Below are positions 26,683 through 34,905 of a stretch of 64,000 bases of DNA, in pieces. This stretch comes from Actinomycetes bacterium (GTDB taxonomy: Bacteria; Actinomycetota; Acidimicrobiia; Acidimicrobiales; Palsa-688): contig JAKBBA010000005.1 in NCBI GenBank assembly GCA_021808665.1, forward strand, positions 44,866 through 108,865, written 5' to 3'. Under the pieces are notes generated by a model. It made no database searches, had not been told where the DNA came from, and saw only the letters and a list, made by a program, of their open reading frames with translations. Each line of letters begins with the position of its first letter. Positions within the stretch are counted from its first letter, which is position 1. Both the position numbers and the translations under genes were made by a program.

Positions 26683-27732
26683 GTGCAAGACAGCCCACGT
26701 GTAGTTACCATCGGCCACGCCATCGTCGACGTCTTGGCGTCCTGCGACGACGTCTTGTTGGAACAGCTCGGGCTCGACAAGGCGACGATGAGCCTCGTCG
26801 AGCCGGAACGGGCCGCCCACATCCGTTCTCAGGTAGAAGTGACGAAGATGGCGTCTGGGGGATCTGCCGCCAACACGGCCGTGGGCCTAGCGGCGCTCGG
26901 TGTTCCGACGAGCTTCGTCGGGCGCGTCGCCGACGACGAGCTCGGAGCGTTCTTCGCCGCCGACTTGAAAGCTGGCGGTGTTAGCTTCGCAGACCAGCGA
27001 TCCGAACAGCGATCCGAACGCAACGACGCGCCGGTCGGCGGACACCCAGACCAGGTGGAAGCTGGACATCCCGGCAGTCCCGCTACAGGCATCAGCATCG
27101 TAATGGTCACTCCCGACGCAGAGAGGACCATGTGCACCAGTCTCGGAGCGGGAGGCGAGCTTGCCGCATCGGACGTGGACCCGCTCCAGGTTTCCCAAGC
27201 CGACGTTGTCTATATAGAGGGCTACCTGTGCGGCAAGGTTGTGACGGACACGGCCGTCGCCGCGGCGATAAAAGCAGCGTCGACATCGTCGACGCTGGTG
27301 GCCCTTTCGGCGTCTGACCCTTTCTGGGTCAGCTTGCACCGCGACGACATGAGAGAACTGCTCGACTCGGTGCAGTTGCTCTTCGCGAATGAGGAGGAGG
27401 CCCTTGTCCTGAGCGGCAAACCCGACACGCACTCGGCGCTGCGGGAGCTGTCCGCCGTCTGCCCGACGGTTGTCGTCACCTTGGGAGCACAAGGTTGCGT
27501 GGTGGCGGAAGACGGGAAGACGCTGCGGGTCGGCGCACCCAAGGTCGACAGGGTCGTCGACACAACCGGCGCCGGTGACAGCTTCGCTGCCGGCTACCTT
27601 TACGGCGTCGTCAACCGCCTCGGTGCCCGGCGCAGCGCCGAGACCGGCGGTCTCATGGCGTCGAAGGTGATCACCCGTTTCGGTGCCCGAGCGGAAGCCT
27701 CAGACCTTATTGGGATCAGCGGCCCCTGTTAG
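26683..27732 (+). CDS. PfkB-family carbohydrate/nucleoside kinase (adenosine-kinase-like)
   Basis: About 349 residues from GTG 26683. PfkB signatures are MASGGSAANTAVGLAALG (substrate-binding N-signature) and DTTGAGDSFAAGYLYG with the anion hole and catalytic Asp. The opening VVTIGHAIVDVLA with a long helix resembles adenosine kinases of bacteria and plants; ribokinase-type substrates remain possible. An unusual hydrophilic insert around residues 104-127 contains a 12-bp tandem repeat (26995-27018). The start is uncertain; GTG 26656 is an alternative, and the longer frame to 26422 is antisense to pepN. The 3' end overlaps the tiny bL37 gene. Confidence 0.82.
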   Translation: MQDSPRVVTIGHAIVDVLASCDDVLLEQLGLDKATMSLVEPERAAHIRSQVEVTKMASGGSAANTAVGLAALGVPTSFVGRVADDELGAFFAADLKAGGVSFADQRSEQRSERNDAPVGGHPDQVEAGHPGSPATGISIVMVTPDAERTMCTSLGAGGELAASDVDPLQVSQADVVYIEGYLCGKVVTDTAVAAAIKAASTSSTLVALSASDPFWVSLHRDDMRELLDSVQLLFANEEEALVLSGKPDTHSALRELSAVCPTVVVTLGAQGCVVAEDGKTLRVGAPKVDRVVDTTGAGDSFAAGYLYGVVNRLGARRSAETGGLMASKVITRFGARAEASDLIGISGPC

Positions 27733-27799
27733 GTTTGCGCCCGTGGTTGGCCTTGTTGCGCCGCGCCCGTGAGCGAGCCTTGTGAGTGCGTTTCGACAT
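27716..27799 (-). CDS. Large-subunit ribosomal protein bL37 (27 residues)
   Basis: A 27-residue, very basic ORF on the minus strand: MSKRTHKARSRARRNKANHG followed by RKPNRGR. The KANHGRKPN ending matches the mycobacterial ribosomal protein bL37 (about 24 residues, with KANHGKRPN), a small actinobacterial 50S component near the peptidyl-transferase region. The first residues (MxKR) also fit. It is too short for normal gene calling. It overlaps the 3' end of the PfkB gene by 17 bp on the opposite strand and is divergent from ychF. I saw no strong ribosome-binding site. Confidence 0.8.
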   Translation of the reverse strand: MSKRTHKARSRARRNKANHGRKPNRGR

Positions 27800-27900
27800 A
27801 GCGAAACATCTTAGGGGCATGTTGGCAAGGCCCGCCAAGTGAGCGCAGAGCAGTCCCAGGAGGGCAGAGTCGGTAGCGCAAAGCCGGTAGCGTGGAGCAG

Positions 27901-28977
27901 ATGGAACGTCTCGGCATCGTCGGTCTGGCCAACTCCGGCAAATCGAGCCTGTTCAACGCCTTGACCGGCGGGTCCGCCGCCGTCGCAGCCCACCCCTTTT
28001 CGACCACCGAGTCGACCCAGGGGATCGCGCGTGTAGCTGACAGCAGGCTCGACCAGCTTGCCGTTATGAGCTCCAGCCGCAAGGTGGTGCCGGCGACCGT
28101 GGAGTTCGTCGACATAGCCGGGCTCGTTGCGGGCTCGTCGAGCGGCGAAGGTCTCGGAAACCGCTTCTTGGCCGGAATCCGAGAGGTTGACGCCTTGTGC
28201 ATGGTGCTTCGCTCGTTTGAGGACGACAACGTGGTCGGCGGGAGCGACCCTCTCGAAGATCTCACGGTGCTCGAGCTTGAACTGGTGCTCGCCGACGCGG
28301 TAACCGTCGACAACCAGGTTGACAAGCGGCGCAAAGCCGCTCGGTCCGACAAGAGCCTTCAAGGTGAGGTTGACGCCCTGGAGAGGGCCAAGACCGTCCT
28401 GGACTCCGCAGTGCCGATCTACCGGAGCGATCTGAGCGTCGAAGAACGCGCAGCGCTGCGGCCGTTCTTCTTGCTGACCAACAAGCCGGTGCTCGCCGTC
28501 GTCAACCTAGGCGAAGACCAGCTCGCAGAATCCGAGACCATAACCAAACCAGTGGTCGAACACCTGGGCGGGCACGGAGAAGCCCTCGGGGTGAGCGTGG
28601 CGCTCGAAGCTGAGGCCGCGATGCTCGACCCCGACGAGCGCCTCGAGCTGCTAGAAGGTCTCGGACTCGGCGAAGGGGCCCTTGCCAGAGTTACCCGGGC
28701 CGCCTTCCACCTGCTGGGACGTAGGACGTTTTTCACCACCGGGGACAAGGAGAGTCGCGCATGGACGTTCCGCGCCGGCGCCCGAGCTCCCGAGTGCGCG
28801 GGGGTGATCCACTCCGACCTGCAGCGGGGCTTCATCCGGGCCGAGGTGATCCACTGGGACGAACTTCTCGGGATCGGCTCGTGGAACAAGGCCAAAGAAG
28901 CCGGGAAGCTCCGCGTGGAAGGCAAGGAGTACGAGGTCCGCGACGGTGACGTGCTGGAAATCCGCTTCAACGTCTGA
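27901..28977 (+). CDS. ychF: Redox-regulated/ribosome-binding ATPase YchF (Obg-like)
   Basis: About 358 residues, a TRAFAC P-loop NTPase of the YchF/OLA1 family. Walker A is GLANSGKSSLFNALTGG (usual GLPNVGKS), followed by TTESTQGIARV, VDIAGLVAGSSSGEGLGNRFL (switch II DIAGL) and NLGEDQL in place of the NKxD specificity motif, consistent with ATP preference. A coiled-coil insert lies around 130-180, and the C-terminal TGS domain ends KVE-like GKEYEVRDGDVLEIRFNV. The start could be GTG 27892 or ATG 27901. Confidence 0.92.
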   Translation: MERLGIVGLANSGKSSLFNALTGGSAAVAAHPFSTTESTQGIARVADSRLDQLAVMSSSRKVVPATVEFVDIAGLVAGSSSGEGLGNRFLAGIREVDALCMVLRSFEDDNVVGGSDPLEDLTVLELELVLADAVTVDNQVDKRRKAARSDKSLQGEVDALERAKTVLDSAVPIYRSDLSVEERAALRPFFLLTNKPVLAVVNLGEDQLAESETITKPVVEHLGGHGEALGVSVALEAEAAMLDPDERLELLEGLGLGEGALARVTRAAFHLLGRRTFFTTGDKESRAWTFRAGARAPECAGVIHSDLQRGFIRAEVIHWDELLGIGSWNKAKEAGKLRVEGKEYEVRDGDVLEIRFNV

Positions 28978-28982
28978 CCCCG

Positions 28983-29312
28983 ATGCCCTGGCTGATCAGA
29001 GACGGAACGGTCCTCGCAACTCTCGACGAGCCCGGGGCGGACACAGCAGCGAGGTCCGGTGTCACCCTGGTGGGAAGGTGGGGCCCGGTCAACACCGTGG
29101 GTTCTAGGCGGAGCCTCGACGTCGCATGGTGTGAGCGTCTGCCCGACGGAGAAGGAGCCGAACGCCTCGTGGTGAAAAAGGCCCGTACCATGCGATCCCT
29201 GAGGGTGCGCATGCCAGGGCTGCGCGGGGCTCATCTACTAGTCGCCGACGCCGGCAGCTTCGAGCGCTGGTCTCTTCGCGCCGGGGACGTCTTGGAGGTC
29301 CGCTCCAGTTGA
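28983..29312 (+). CDS. DUF192-family protein
   Basis: A 109-residue protein. The start MPWLIRDGTVLATLD, the central RSLDVAWCERL, and the C-terminal DAGSFERWSLRAGDVLEVRSS match actinobacterial DUF192 proteins, whose biochemical role is unknown. The segment corresponding to the usual RGLLGR is altered (LVGRWGPVNTVGSRR), so it is a divergent member. It starts 5 bp after ychF and its stop overlaps the rsmI start (TTGA), so the three genes form one transcription unit. Confidence 0.7.
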   Translation: MPWLIRDGTVLATLDEPGADTAARSGVTLVGRWGPVNTVGSRRSLDVAWCERLPDGEGAERLVVKKARTMRSLRVRMPGLRGAHLLVADAGSFERWSLRAGDVLEVRSS

Positions 29313-30184
29313 GCGGCCCGGCAGGCACGCTCGTAGTGGTCGGAACGCCGATCGGCAACCTAGGGGACTTGTCCCCCCGGGCGACAAACGCGCTGGCCGA
29401 AGCGACCATCGTTTTGTGTGAGGACACGAGACGCACCCGGAAGCTCTTCAGCGCTATCGGTGTGAAAACCCCCCGACTCGTCCGTCTCGACCGGAACAAC
29501 GAGGCTGACATGTCGGCTCGCGTCGTGGCGACTTTCGCAGGCGAAGAGCGAGTGGTGCTCGTAAGCGACGCGGGCATGCCAGCCGTGTCTGACCCGGGAG
29601 CCGATGTTGTGCGAGCAGCCGCGGCAGCCGGGTTCGCGATCTCAGTCATCCCGGGCCCCTCGGCCGCCGTCGCCGCCGTGGCCATATCGGGCATACCCGG
29701 GGACGGGTTCACGTTCGCCGGGTTCCTGGCACGCAAGGGCACGGCGCGCCTCGAAGCCCTCGGGCGGATCGCCTCGTCACCACTCACGACCGTCATCTAC
29801 GAGGCGGGCAACCGGGTGAGGGCCACCACAGTCGACCTCGAAGCGGCCTGCGGGCCAGGCAGGGTCTACGTCTGGGCGCGGGAGCTCACTAAGGTCCACG
29901 AGCAGGTCTGGAGGGGGACCCTCGGGGAGGCGGTACTGGCCTTCGAGCGCGCCGAAGTCGACGAGCGGGGAGAGTGGGTCCTGCTCGTAGGTCCCAACGT
30001 CGACGAAGTCAAGCCCGACGTCGCCGACAAGCAGGTGGAGGACCTGCTCAAGAGGGCCGTCGCCACGGGGTCGTCCCGGCGCAGCGCCGTCGACGAAGTA
30101 GCTGCAGCTACGGGAGTCAAACGAAGGCAAGTTTACGAAATAGCGCTGAACCTGGATGAAGGAGCTGGCCGCCAGACGTTGTAG
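29309..30184 (+). CDS. rsmI: 16S rRNA (cytidine-1402-2'-O)-methyltransferase
   Basis: A 291-residue tetrapyrrole-methylase-fold enzyme that 2'-O-methylates C1402 in the decoding centre. Signatures: LVVVGTPIGNLGDLSPRA (about 7-24), CEDTRRTRKLF, VSDAGMPAVSDPG, VIPGPSAAVAA and FAGFLARKG. The TTG start at 29309 overlaps the DUF192 stop. Together with metG, tatD, rsmA and ispE downstream it reproduces the order seen in M. tuberculosis. Confidence 0.94.
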   Translation: MSGPAGTLVVVGTPIGNLGDLSPRATNALAEATIVLCEDTRRTRKLFSAIGVKTPRLVRLDRNNEADMSARVVATFAGEERVVLVSDAGMPAVSDPGADVVRAAAAAGFAISVIPGPSAAVAAVAISGIPGDGFTFAGFLARKGTARLEALGRIASSPLTTVIYEAGNRVRATTVDLEAACGPGRVYVWARELTKVHEQVWRGTLGEAVLAFERAEVDERGEWVLLVGPNVDEVKPDVADKQVEDLLKRAVATGSSRRSAVDEVAAATGVKRRQVYEIALNLDEGAGRQTL

Positions 30185-30232
30185 CCACAGAATGAGCCGG
30201 CACGGCTCCGCCGTCGCCTACCCTCGTGGTCT

Positions 30233-31741
30233 GTGGCCCGCTTCTACGTGACAACCCCCATCTACTACGTCAACGACGCTCCTCACATAGGCCACGCGTA
30301 CACCACTGTCACAGCCGACGCTCTGGCCCGCTGGCATCGCATGTGCGGCGACGACGTGTTCTTCTTGACCGGCACCGACGAGCACGGGCTCAAAGTCGCA
30401 CGCGCTGCCGAAGCCAACGGCATCACTCCCAAGGAGCAGGCCGACCGGACCAGCGAACGCTACCGGCAGGCGTGGGAAGCCCTGGACGTGTCCAACGACG
30501 ACTTCATCCGGACCACCGAGGAGCGCCATTACAAAGCGACCGCCGAGCTCATGCAGGCAGCGTTCGACAACGGATGGATCGAGCTACGCCCCTACGAGGG
30601 TCTCTACTGCGTCTCCTGCGAGGCCTACTACGTCGAGTCCGAGCTCGACGAGGGTATGACCTGCCCGATACATCACCGCCCGGTCGAGGTGCTCTCAGAG
30701 GAGAACTACTTCTTCAAGCTGTCAGGGCTTTCAGAACGCCTTCTCGCCTGGTACGAGGACAACCCAGGGGCAGTGACACCAGAATCCAAACGCAACGAGG
30801 CGATAGGCCTGATCCGGGGCGGCCTGCGTGACATTTCCATCTCGAGGACGTCGATCAAATGGGGCGTGCCGGTCCCGTGGGACGCCAGCCACGTCTTTTA
30901 CGTGTGGTACGACGCGCTGATCAACTACGCCACTGCGGTCGGCTACGGATCTGACCCCGAGCGTTTCGAGCGTTGGTGGCCGTCCGTGCACCACCTGATC
31001 GGCAAGGACATCCTTCGCTTCCACTGCGTTTACTGGCCGGCACTGTTGATGGCCGCAGGCCTGGCCCCCCCGAAGCGGATCGCAGTGCACGGCTATCTCC
31101 TGGTCGGCGGCGAGAAGATGTCCAAGACGGCCCTCAACCAGATAGCGCCGGCCGATCTCATCGCCGACTTCGGGGTAGACGGTTACCGGTACCACTTCTT
31201 GAGGGATCAGGCCTTCGGACCCGACGGGGACTTCTCCTACGAGGCGATGGTGTCACGCTACAACTCGGACCTCGCCAACAACCTCGGCAACCTCCTGGCG
31301 AGAGTGTCGACGGTCGTGGAACGCAAGTGCGGGGGCGTGGGGCCCGCGCCGAACCCGGACAGCCATCTGCGGGCAGTCGCCGCGGAGGTCTACGAACAGG
31401 CCTCCCATGCGTGGCAGAGGATCGCACCGAGCGAAGCGTTGGAGGCCACATGGAGGCTCGTGCGCGAAGCGAACGCCTCCCTGGAGCAAGCCGAGCCGTG
31501 GAAGGCTGACCCAGGGCCCGACGTGGACGCAGTCCTCGGAGACTGCCTCGAGGTTCTCCGGCTGGTGGCACTGCTTGCCAGTCCGGCTCTCACCCGGGCG
31601 TCGCAGGAGATCTGGCGCCGCATCGGGCTGTCAAGTGACGTGACAGCCCAACGCCTTCCAGACTCCGCCCAGTGGGGAGGCTACCCGGGTGGCCTGAGCG
31701 TTCAGAGAGGCGCGCCCCTGTTCCCCCGGATGACGGCCTGA
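30233..31741 (+). CDS. metG: Methionyl-tRNA synthetase
   Basis: A 502-residue class I synthetase charging tRNA-Met. HIGH motif PHIGHAY (residues 18-21), a zinc-knuckle region with CVSCEAYYVESEL and MTCPIHHRPVE, WYDALINYATAVGY, and the KMSKT motif near 294-298. The anticodon-binding helical domain follows. The tRNA-binding EMAP-like C-terminal domain of E. coli MetRS is absent, as in other short bacterial enzymes. GTG start 48 bp after rsmI. Confidence 0.95.
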   Translation: MARFYVTTPIYYVNDAPHIGHAYTTVTADALARWHRMCGDDVFFLTGTDEHGLKVARAAEANGITPKEQADRTSERYRQAWEALDVSNDDFIRTTEERHYKATAELMQAAFDNGWIELRPYEGLYCVSCEAYYVESELDEGMTCPIHHRPVEVLSEENYFFKLSGLSERLLAWYEDNPGAVTPESKRNEAIGLIRGGLRDISISRTSIKWGVPVPWDASHVFYVWYDALINYATAVGYGSDPERFERWWPSVHHLIGKDILRFHCVYWPALLMAAGLAPPKRIAVHGYLLVGGEKMSKTALNQIAPADLIADFGVDGYRYHFLRDQAFGPDGDFSYEAMVSRYNSDLANNLGNLLARVSTVVERKCGGVGPAPNPDSHLRAVAAEVYEQASHAWQRIAPSEALEATWRLVREANASLEQAEPWKADPGPDVDAVLGDCLEVLRLVALLASPALTRASQEIWRRIGLSSDVTAQRLPDSAQWGGYPGGLSVQRGAPLFPRMTA

Positions 31742-31761
31742 GCCCGACGGGAGCCGAACAG

Positions 31762-32574
31762 ATGTGGACTGACAGCCACTGTCACATACCCGACGATCCC
31801 TCGGGAGACGAGATCGTCGCTCGGGCCGCTGCAGCGGGCGTCACGCGGATGGTCACGATAGGCACCGACCGCGCGCGCTCCGTCGCCGCGATCAACGTCG
31901 CAGGGCGTCACCCCGGGGTGTCAGCCACCGTCGGCCTGCACCCTCACGAAGCGACAGCCCGCTCCGAGTCGATCGCCGATCTGGTCGATCGGTCGCCCCA
32001 AGTGGTGGTCGGGGTCGGGGAGTGCGGCCTCGACTTCTTCTACGAGCACTCACCGAGGGAAGCCCAGCGCAAAGCTTTTGCCGACCAAGTGCAGATGGCA
32101 GCCGAGCGCGACCTCACCCTTGTGATACACACTCGTGACGCGTGGGACGAGACCTTCGACATCCTGGGTGGCGAGACGTTGCCGAACCGCTGGGTCCTTC
32201 ACTGCTTCAGCGGGGGACTACGAGAGCTCCACCGATGCCTGGACCTTGGGGGGTACGTGTCTTTCAGCGGCATCGTAACGTTCAAGAAGGCAGACGACGT
32301 GAAGGCGGCCGCAGAGGACTGTCCTCTAGATCGGATGCTCGTGGAAACCGACAGCCCCTACCTTGCGCCCGTTCCCTTCAGAGGCAAACCGAACGAGCCG
32401 GCCTGGGTCGGACTCGTCGGAGCCGCCGTCGCGGCACTGCGCGGGGTCAGCCCTGAGACGATCGCAAAAGCCACATGGGACAACGCCACGGCGGCGTTTC
32501 GGCTGCCAGACCCCCAAGGATGGACGCCAATCCCAGACGGCGGCCGCGCCAGCGCCGGCCAAGCCGAGCGGTGA
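31762..32574 (+). CDS. tatD: TatD-family metal-dependent deoxyribonuclease
   Basis: A 270-residue amidohydrolase-fold nuclease. The metal ligands are in MWTDSHCHIP (HxH), GVGECGLDFFYEHS (Glu), VIHTRDAWDE (His), LHCFSGG (His) and LVETDSPYLAPVPFRGKPNEP (Asp). TatD enzymes act as 3'-5' exonucleases on DNA/RNA. ATG 31762 is chosen; the frame is open from 31672 within metG. The stop overlaps the rsmA start (GTGA). Confidence 0.94.
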   Translation: MWTDSHCHIPDDPSGDEIVARAAAAGVTRMVTIGTDRARSVAAINVAGRHPGVSATVGLHPHEATARSESIADLVDRSPQVVVGVGECGLDFFYEHSPREAQRKAFADQVQMAAERDLTLVIHTRDAWDETFDILGGETLPNRWVLHCFSGGLRELHRCLDLGGYVSFSGIVTFKKADDVKAAAEDCPLDRMLVETDSPYLAPVPFRGKPNEPAWVGLVGAAVAALRGVSPETIAKATWDNATAAFRLPDPQGWTPIPDGGRASAGQAER

Positions 32575-33476
32575 CGCTGAAACCGACGGAGGTGTCTGCG
32601 CTTCTGTCGACGTACAGCATCCGTCCCAGTAGGGCGCTCGGGCAGAACTTCGTAGTAGACCCGAACACGGTTAGGAGGGTGGCTCGTCTCGCCGGAGTCG
32701 GGCCCGGCGACCGGGTAGTCGAGATCGGTCCGGGTCTCGGGGCGCTCACGCTTGCGATCGCAGAGACTGGCGCCGTCGTGAAGGCCATCGAAGTCGACCG
32801 TCACCTCTTAGCGGCCCTCGGGGAGGTCGTCGCTGCTTCCCCCTATCCGGGCAGCGTCGACGTCGTTCACGCCGACGCCATGAAGCTCGACTGGGCTGCG
32901 GTGCTCGGTCCCACGCCCGGCTGGGTCCTCGTAGCGAACCTCCCTTACAACATCGCTACGCCGCTGATCGCCAACGTCCTCGACGAAGTGGCGTCGGTGC
33001 AGCGGATGCTCGTGATGGTCCAACGTGAGGTAGGCGAACGTCTCGCCGCTGGTGTGGGAAGCCCCGCCTACGGTGCAGTGTCGGTGAAAGTCTCATATTG
33101 GGCGCAGGCAAAAGTGGTCGCAGCAGTGCCTGCAAGCGTGTTCAGGCCGCGACCGAACGTGGAGTCGGTCCTGGTGGACATCCGCCGCCGTCCCGCCCCG
33201 GCTGTCGACCCGGCCGTCGTCAGGAGGGACGACCTCTTCGCTCTGGTCAGGGCCGGGTTCGCTACCCGCCGCAAGATGCTCCGCAAGTCACTAGCTTCGC
33301 TCGTCGGGCCAGCAGCGTTCGCTGCGGCAGGCGTGAACCCCGAGGCACGCGCAGAAACGCTCGACGTGGTGGACTGGGGCCGCCTCGCCTACGCGGTGCT
33401 CTCAGAGCGCGCAGCAGGAACCTCCCCAGGATCGCTTATAGGACGTGGAGGTTTCGGCGTTGATCGCGACGACTGA
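32571..33476 (+). CDS. rsmA: 16S rRNA (adenine-1518/1519-N6)-dimethyltransferase
   Basis: A 301-residue KsgA-family enzyme that dimethylates two adenines near the 3' end of 16S rRNA. Signatures are RALGQNFVVDPNTVRR, SAM motif I VVEIGPGLGALTLAI, the adenine-binding NLPYNIATPLI and FRPRPNVESVLV. GTG 32571 overlaps the tatD stop by 4 bases. In M. tuberculosis rpfB lies between tatD and ksgA; here they overlap directly. Confidence 0.95.
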   Translation: MTLKPTEVSALLSTYSIRPSRALGQNFVVDPNTVRRVARLAGVGPGDRVVEIGPGLGALTLAIAETGAVVKAIEVDRHLLAALGEVVAASPYPGSVDVVHADAMKLDWAAVLGPTPGWVLVANLPYNIATPLIANVLDEVASVQRMLVMVQREVGERLAAGVGSPAYGAVSVKVSYWAQAKVVAAVPASVFRPRPNVESVLVDIRRRPAPAVDPAVVRRDDLFALVRAGFATRRKMLRKSLASLVGPAAFAAAGVNPEARAETLDVVDWGRLAYAVLSERAAGTSPGSLIGRGGFGVDRDD

Positions 33477-34191
33477 ACCGACGGTGCTGCGCGCCGCAGC
33501 AAAGCTGACCCTCTCACTGAGAGTCACAGGCATGCGAGACGACGGCTACCACCTCATCGAGTCCGAGATGGTAACGGTCGACCTGTTCGACGTGTTGGAG
33601 GTCTCCCCCGGTGACGCACTTGTCGTAGAAGGTCTCGGGGCGGAAAGCGTCGTGGGCAGCGGCGACGACAACCTCGTTAGGAAGGCACTCAGACTGGCCG
33701 GGAGAACCGCCTCGGTCACTCTGCGCAAGGCGATCCCAGCGGGTGCTGGACTCGGAGGTGGATCAGCTGATGCCGCGGCGATCCTGCGCTGGGCTGGCTA
33801 CAGCGACCTTGCGGCCGCTTCTCGTCTGGGGGCTGACGTGCCGTTCTGCATGCTCGGAGGGAGGGCTCTGGTCAGCGGGATCGGCGAACGCGTCGAACCT
33901 CTCGACGTGCGTTCTGTTCTGGGGAGGCAGTTCACCCTGCTCGTTCCACCGTTGCACGTGGCGACGGCGGAGGTGTTCGCCACGTGGGACCGCCTGGGCG
34001 GTCCCACCGGCGACAGTATGAACGACCTCGAACCGGCTGCAGTGGCGGCCTTCCCTGAGCTGGCATTTTGGAGGGACAGGCTCGCCGCCGCGACAGGACG
34101 GACCCCCCGGCTGGCTGGCAGCGGAGGAACCTGGTTCGTCGATGGCGCCTACCCTGGGGAGGGCCGCCTGGTCGTGTCGGTGACCGGCTGA
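33460..34191 (+). CDS. ispE: 4-diphosphocytidyl-2-C-methyl-D-erythritol kinase
   Basis: About 243 residues, a GHMP kinase of the MEP isoprenoid pathway that phosphorylates CDP-methylerythritol. RAAAKLTLSLRVTGMRDDGYH matches the family start (AKINLxLxVxxxRxDGYH), and IPAGAGLGGGSADAAAIL is the ATP-binding GHMP motif. It is clearly shorter than the usual 280-310 residues, and the C-terminal RLAGSGGTWFVDGA replaces the usual MSGSGxxxFG. TTG 33460 has GGAGG 8 nt upstream (33447-33451); GTG 33445 is an alternative. It overlaps the rsmA end by 17 bp. Confidence 0.88.
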   Translation: MIATTEPTVLRAAAKLTLSLRVTGMRDDGYHLIESEMVTVDLFDVLEVSPGDALVVEGLGAESVVGSGDDNLVRKALRLAGRTASVTLRKAIPAGAGLGGGSADAAAILRWAGYSDLAAASRLGADVPFCMLGGRALVSGIGERVEPLDVRSVLGRQFTLLVPPLHVATAEVFATWDRLGGPTGDSMNDLEPAAVAAFPELAFWRDRLAAATGRTPRLAGSGGTWFVDGAYPGEGRLVVSVTG

Positions 34192-34228
34192 CGGCCGTAG
34201 CAGGGCGCGCCAGCTCAGGCCCTGGGCG

Positions 34229-34327
34229 TCAACGGCCAGCTCTGCGCTGCCAGCGCGTGGCCTTCAGCATCTTCTTGTGCTTCTTCTTGCGCATGCGCTT
34301 ACGGCGCTTCTTTATCAACGATCCCAT
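34229..34327 (-). CDS. Small-subunit ribosomal protein bS22 (AURKAIP1/COX24 domain)
   Basis: A 32-residue, extremely basic protein on the minus strand: MGSLIKKRRKRMRKKKHKKM then LKATRWQRRAGR. This matches the actinobacterial bS22 protein (about 33 residues, MGSVIKKRRKRM... with RKLLRxTRxQRR), a 30S ribosomal component annotated in databases as an AURKAIP1/COX24 domain protein. The codons are Lys AAG-rich. It is divergent from the PPOX gene, 71 bp away. Confidence 0.9.
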   Translation of the reverse strand: MGSLIKKRRKRMRKKKHKKMLKATRWQRRAGR

Positions 34328-34397
34328 TGCGGACGGACAACTTAGCCGCTGCGCACGGTTGGAGCGAACCGACCGAGCTGTGGCATCCTGGCGAGCT

Positions 34398-34853
34398 ATG
34401 GGGACCAACAGACGCGCCGAGATCAAAATGTCCGACGAGGAGGTGTACGCCCTCTTGAAAGACTGCAAGACGGCCACTATGGCGACGATGCACCCCGACG
34501 GGTCGATCCACGCGGTGGCAATGTGGTACGGGTTCTTGGACGGTGTCATAACCGTCGAGACCAAAGCGAAGTCCCAGAAGATCAGGAACCTCCAACGCGA
34601 CCCGCGCGTGACTTTCCTAGTCGAGGCCGGGGAGCGCTACGAGGAGCTGCGGGGCGTCGAGATCGTCGGTACGGCGAAGATCATCGACGATCCGGACGCC
34701 ATTTGGGAGCTAGGTTTGTCGGTGTGGGAGCGCTACATCGGCCCCTACGACGAAACTCAGCGGGAGGCTCTACAAGCGATGCTCGCCAAGCGAGTTCTAG
34801 TAACCCCCGAAGTCACGAAGGTCGTGTCCTGGGATCATCGCAAGCTGGCCTGA
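34398..34853 (+). CDS. Pyridoxamine 5'-phosphate oxidase-family, probable F420-dependent protein
   Basis: A 151-residue split-beta-barrel flavin/F420-binding protein. The opening MSDEEVYALLKDCKTATMAT, HPDGSIHAVAMWYGF, ETKAKSQKIRNLQRDPRVTFLVE and the central VEIVGTAKI are typical of actinobacterial PPOX-class F420-dependent enzymes, many of which reduce or bind small aromatic or tetrapyrrole substrates. Cofactor and substrate are not proven. ATG 34398 is used; the open frame from 34068 overlaps ispE and bS22. A strong hairpin terminator follows. Confidence 0.82.
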   Translation: MGTNRRAEIKMSDEEVYALLKDCKTATMATMHPDGSIHAVAMWYGFLDGVITVETKAKSQKIRNLQRDPRVTFLVEAGERYEELRGVEIVGTAKIIDDPDAIWELGLSVWERYIGPYDETQREALQAMLAKRVLVTPEVTKVVSWDHRKLA

Positions 34854-34867
34854 CCGGCCTCAGGAGC

Positions 34868-34905
34868 GCCCACCAGCCCGCTAGGCCGGCCTGGTGGGCC
34901 TTTTC
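34868..34905 (+). terminator. Intrinsic terminator after the PPOX gene
   Basis: GCCCACCAG (34868-34876) pairs perfectly with CTGGTGGGC (34891-34899) around a 14-nt loop and is followed by CTTTT. It ends plus-strand transcription 15 bp after the PPOX stop. The hairpin also lies just past the opposing FrhB gene but lacks a T-run in that direction. Confidence 0.75.

Noticed and set aside
34068..34397. 110-residue extension of the PPOX protein
   Set aside because: It overlaps the ispE end and the whole bS22 gene; the family starts at ATG 34398.
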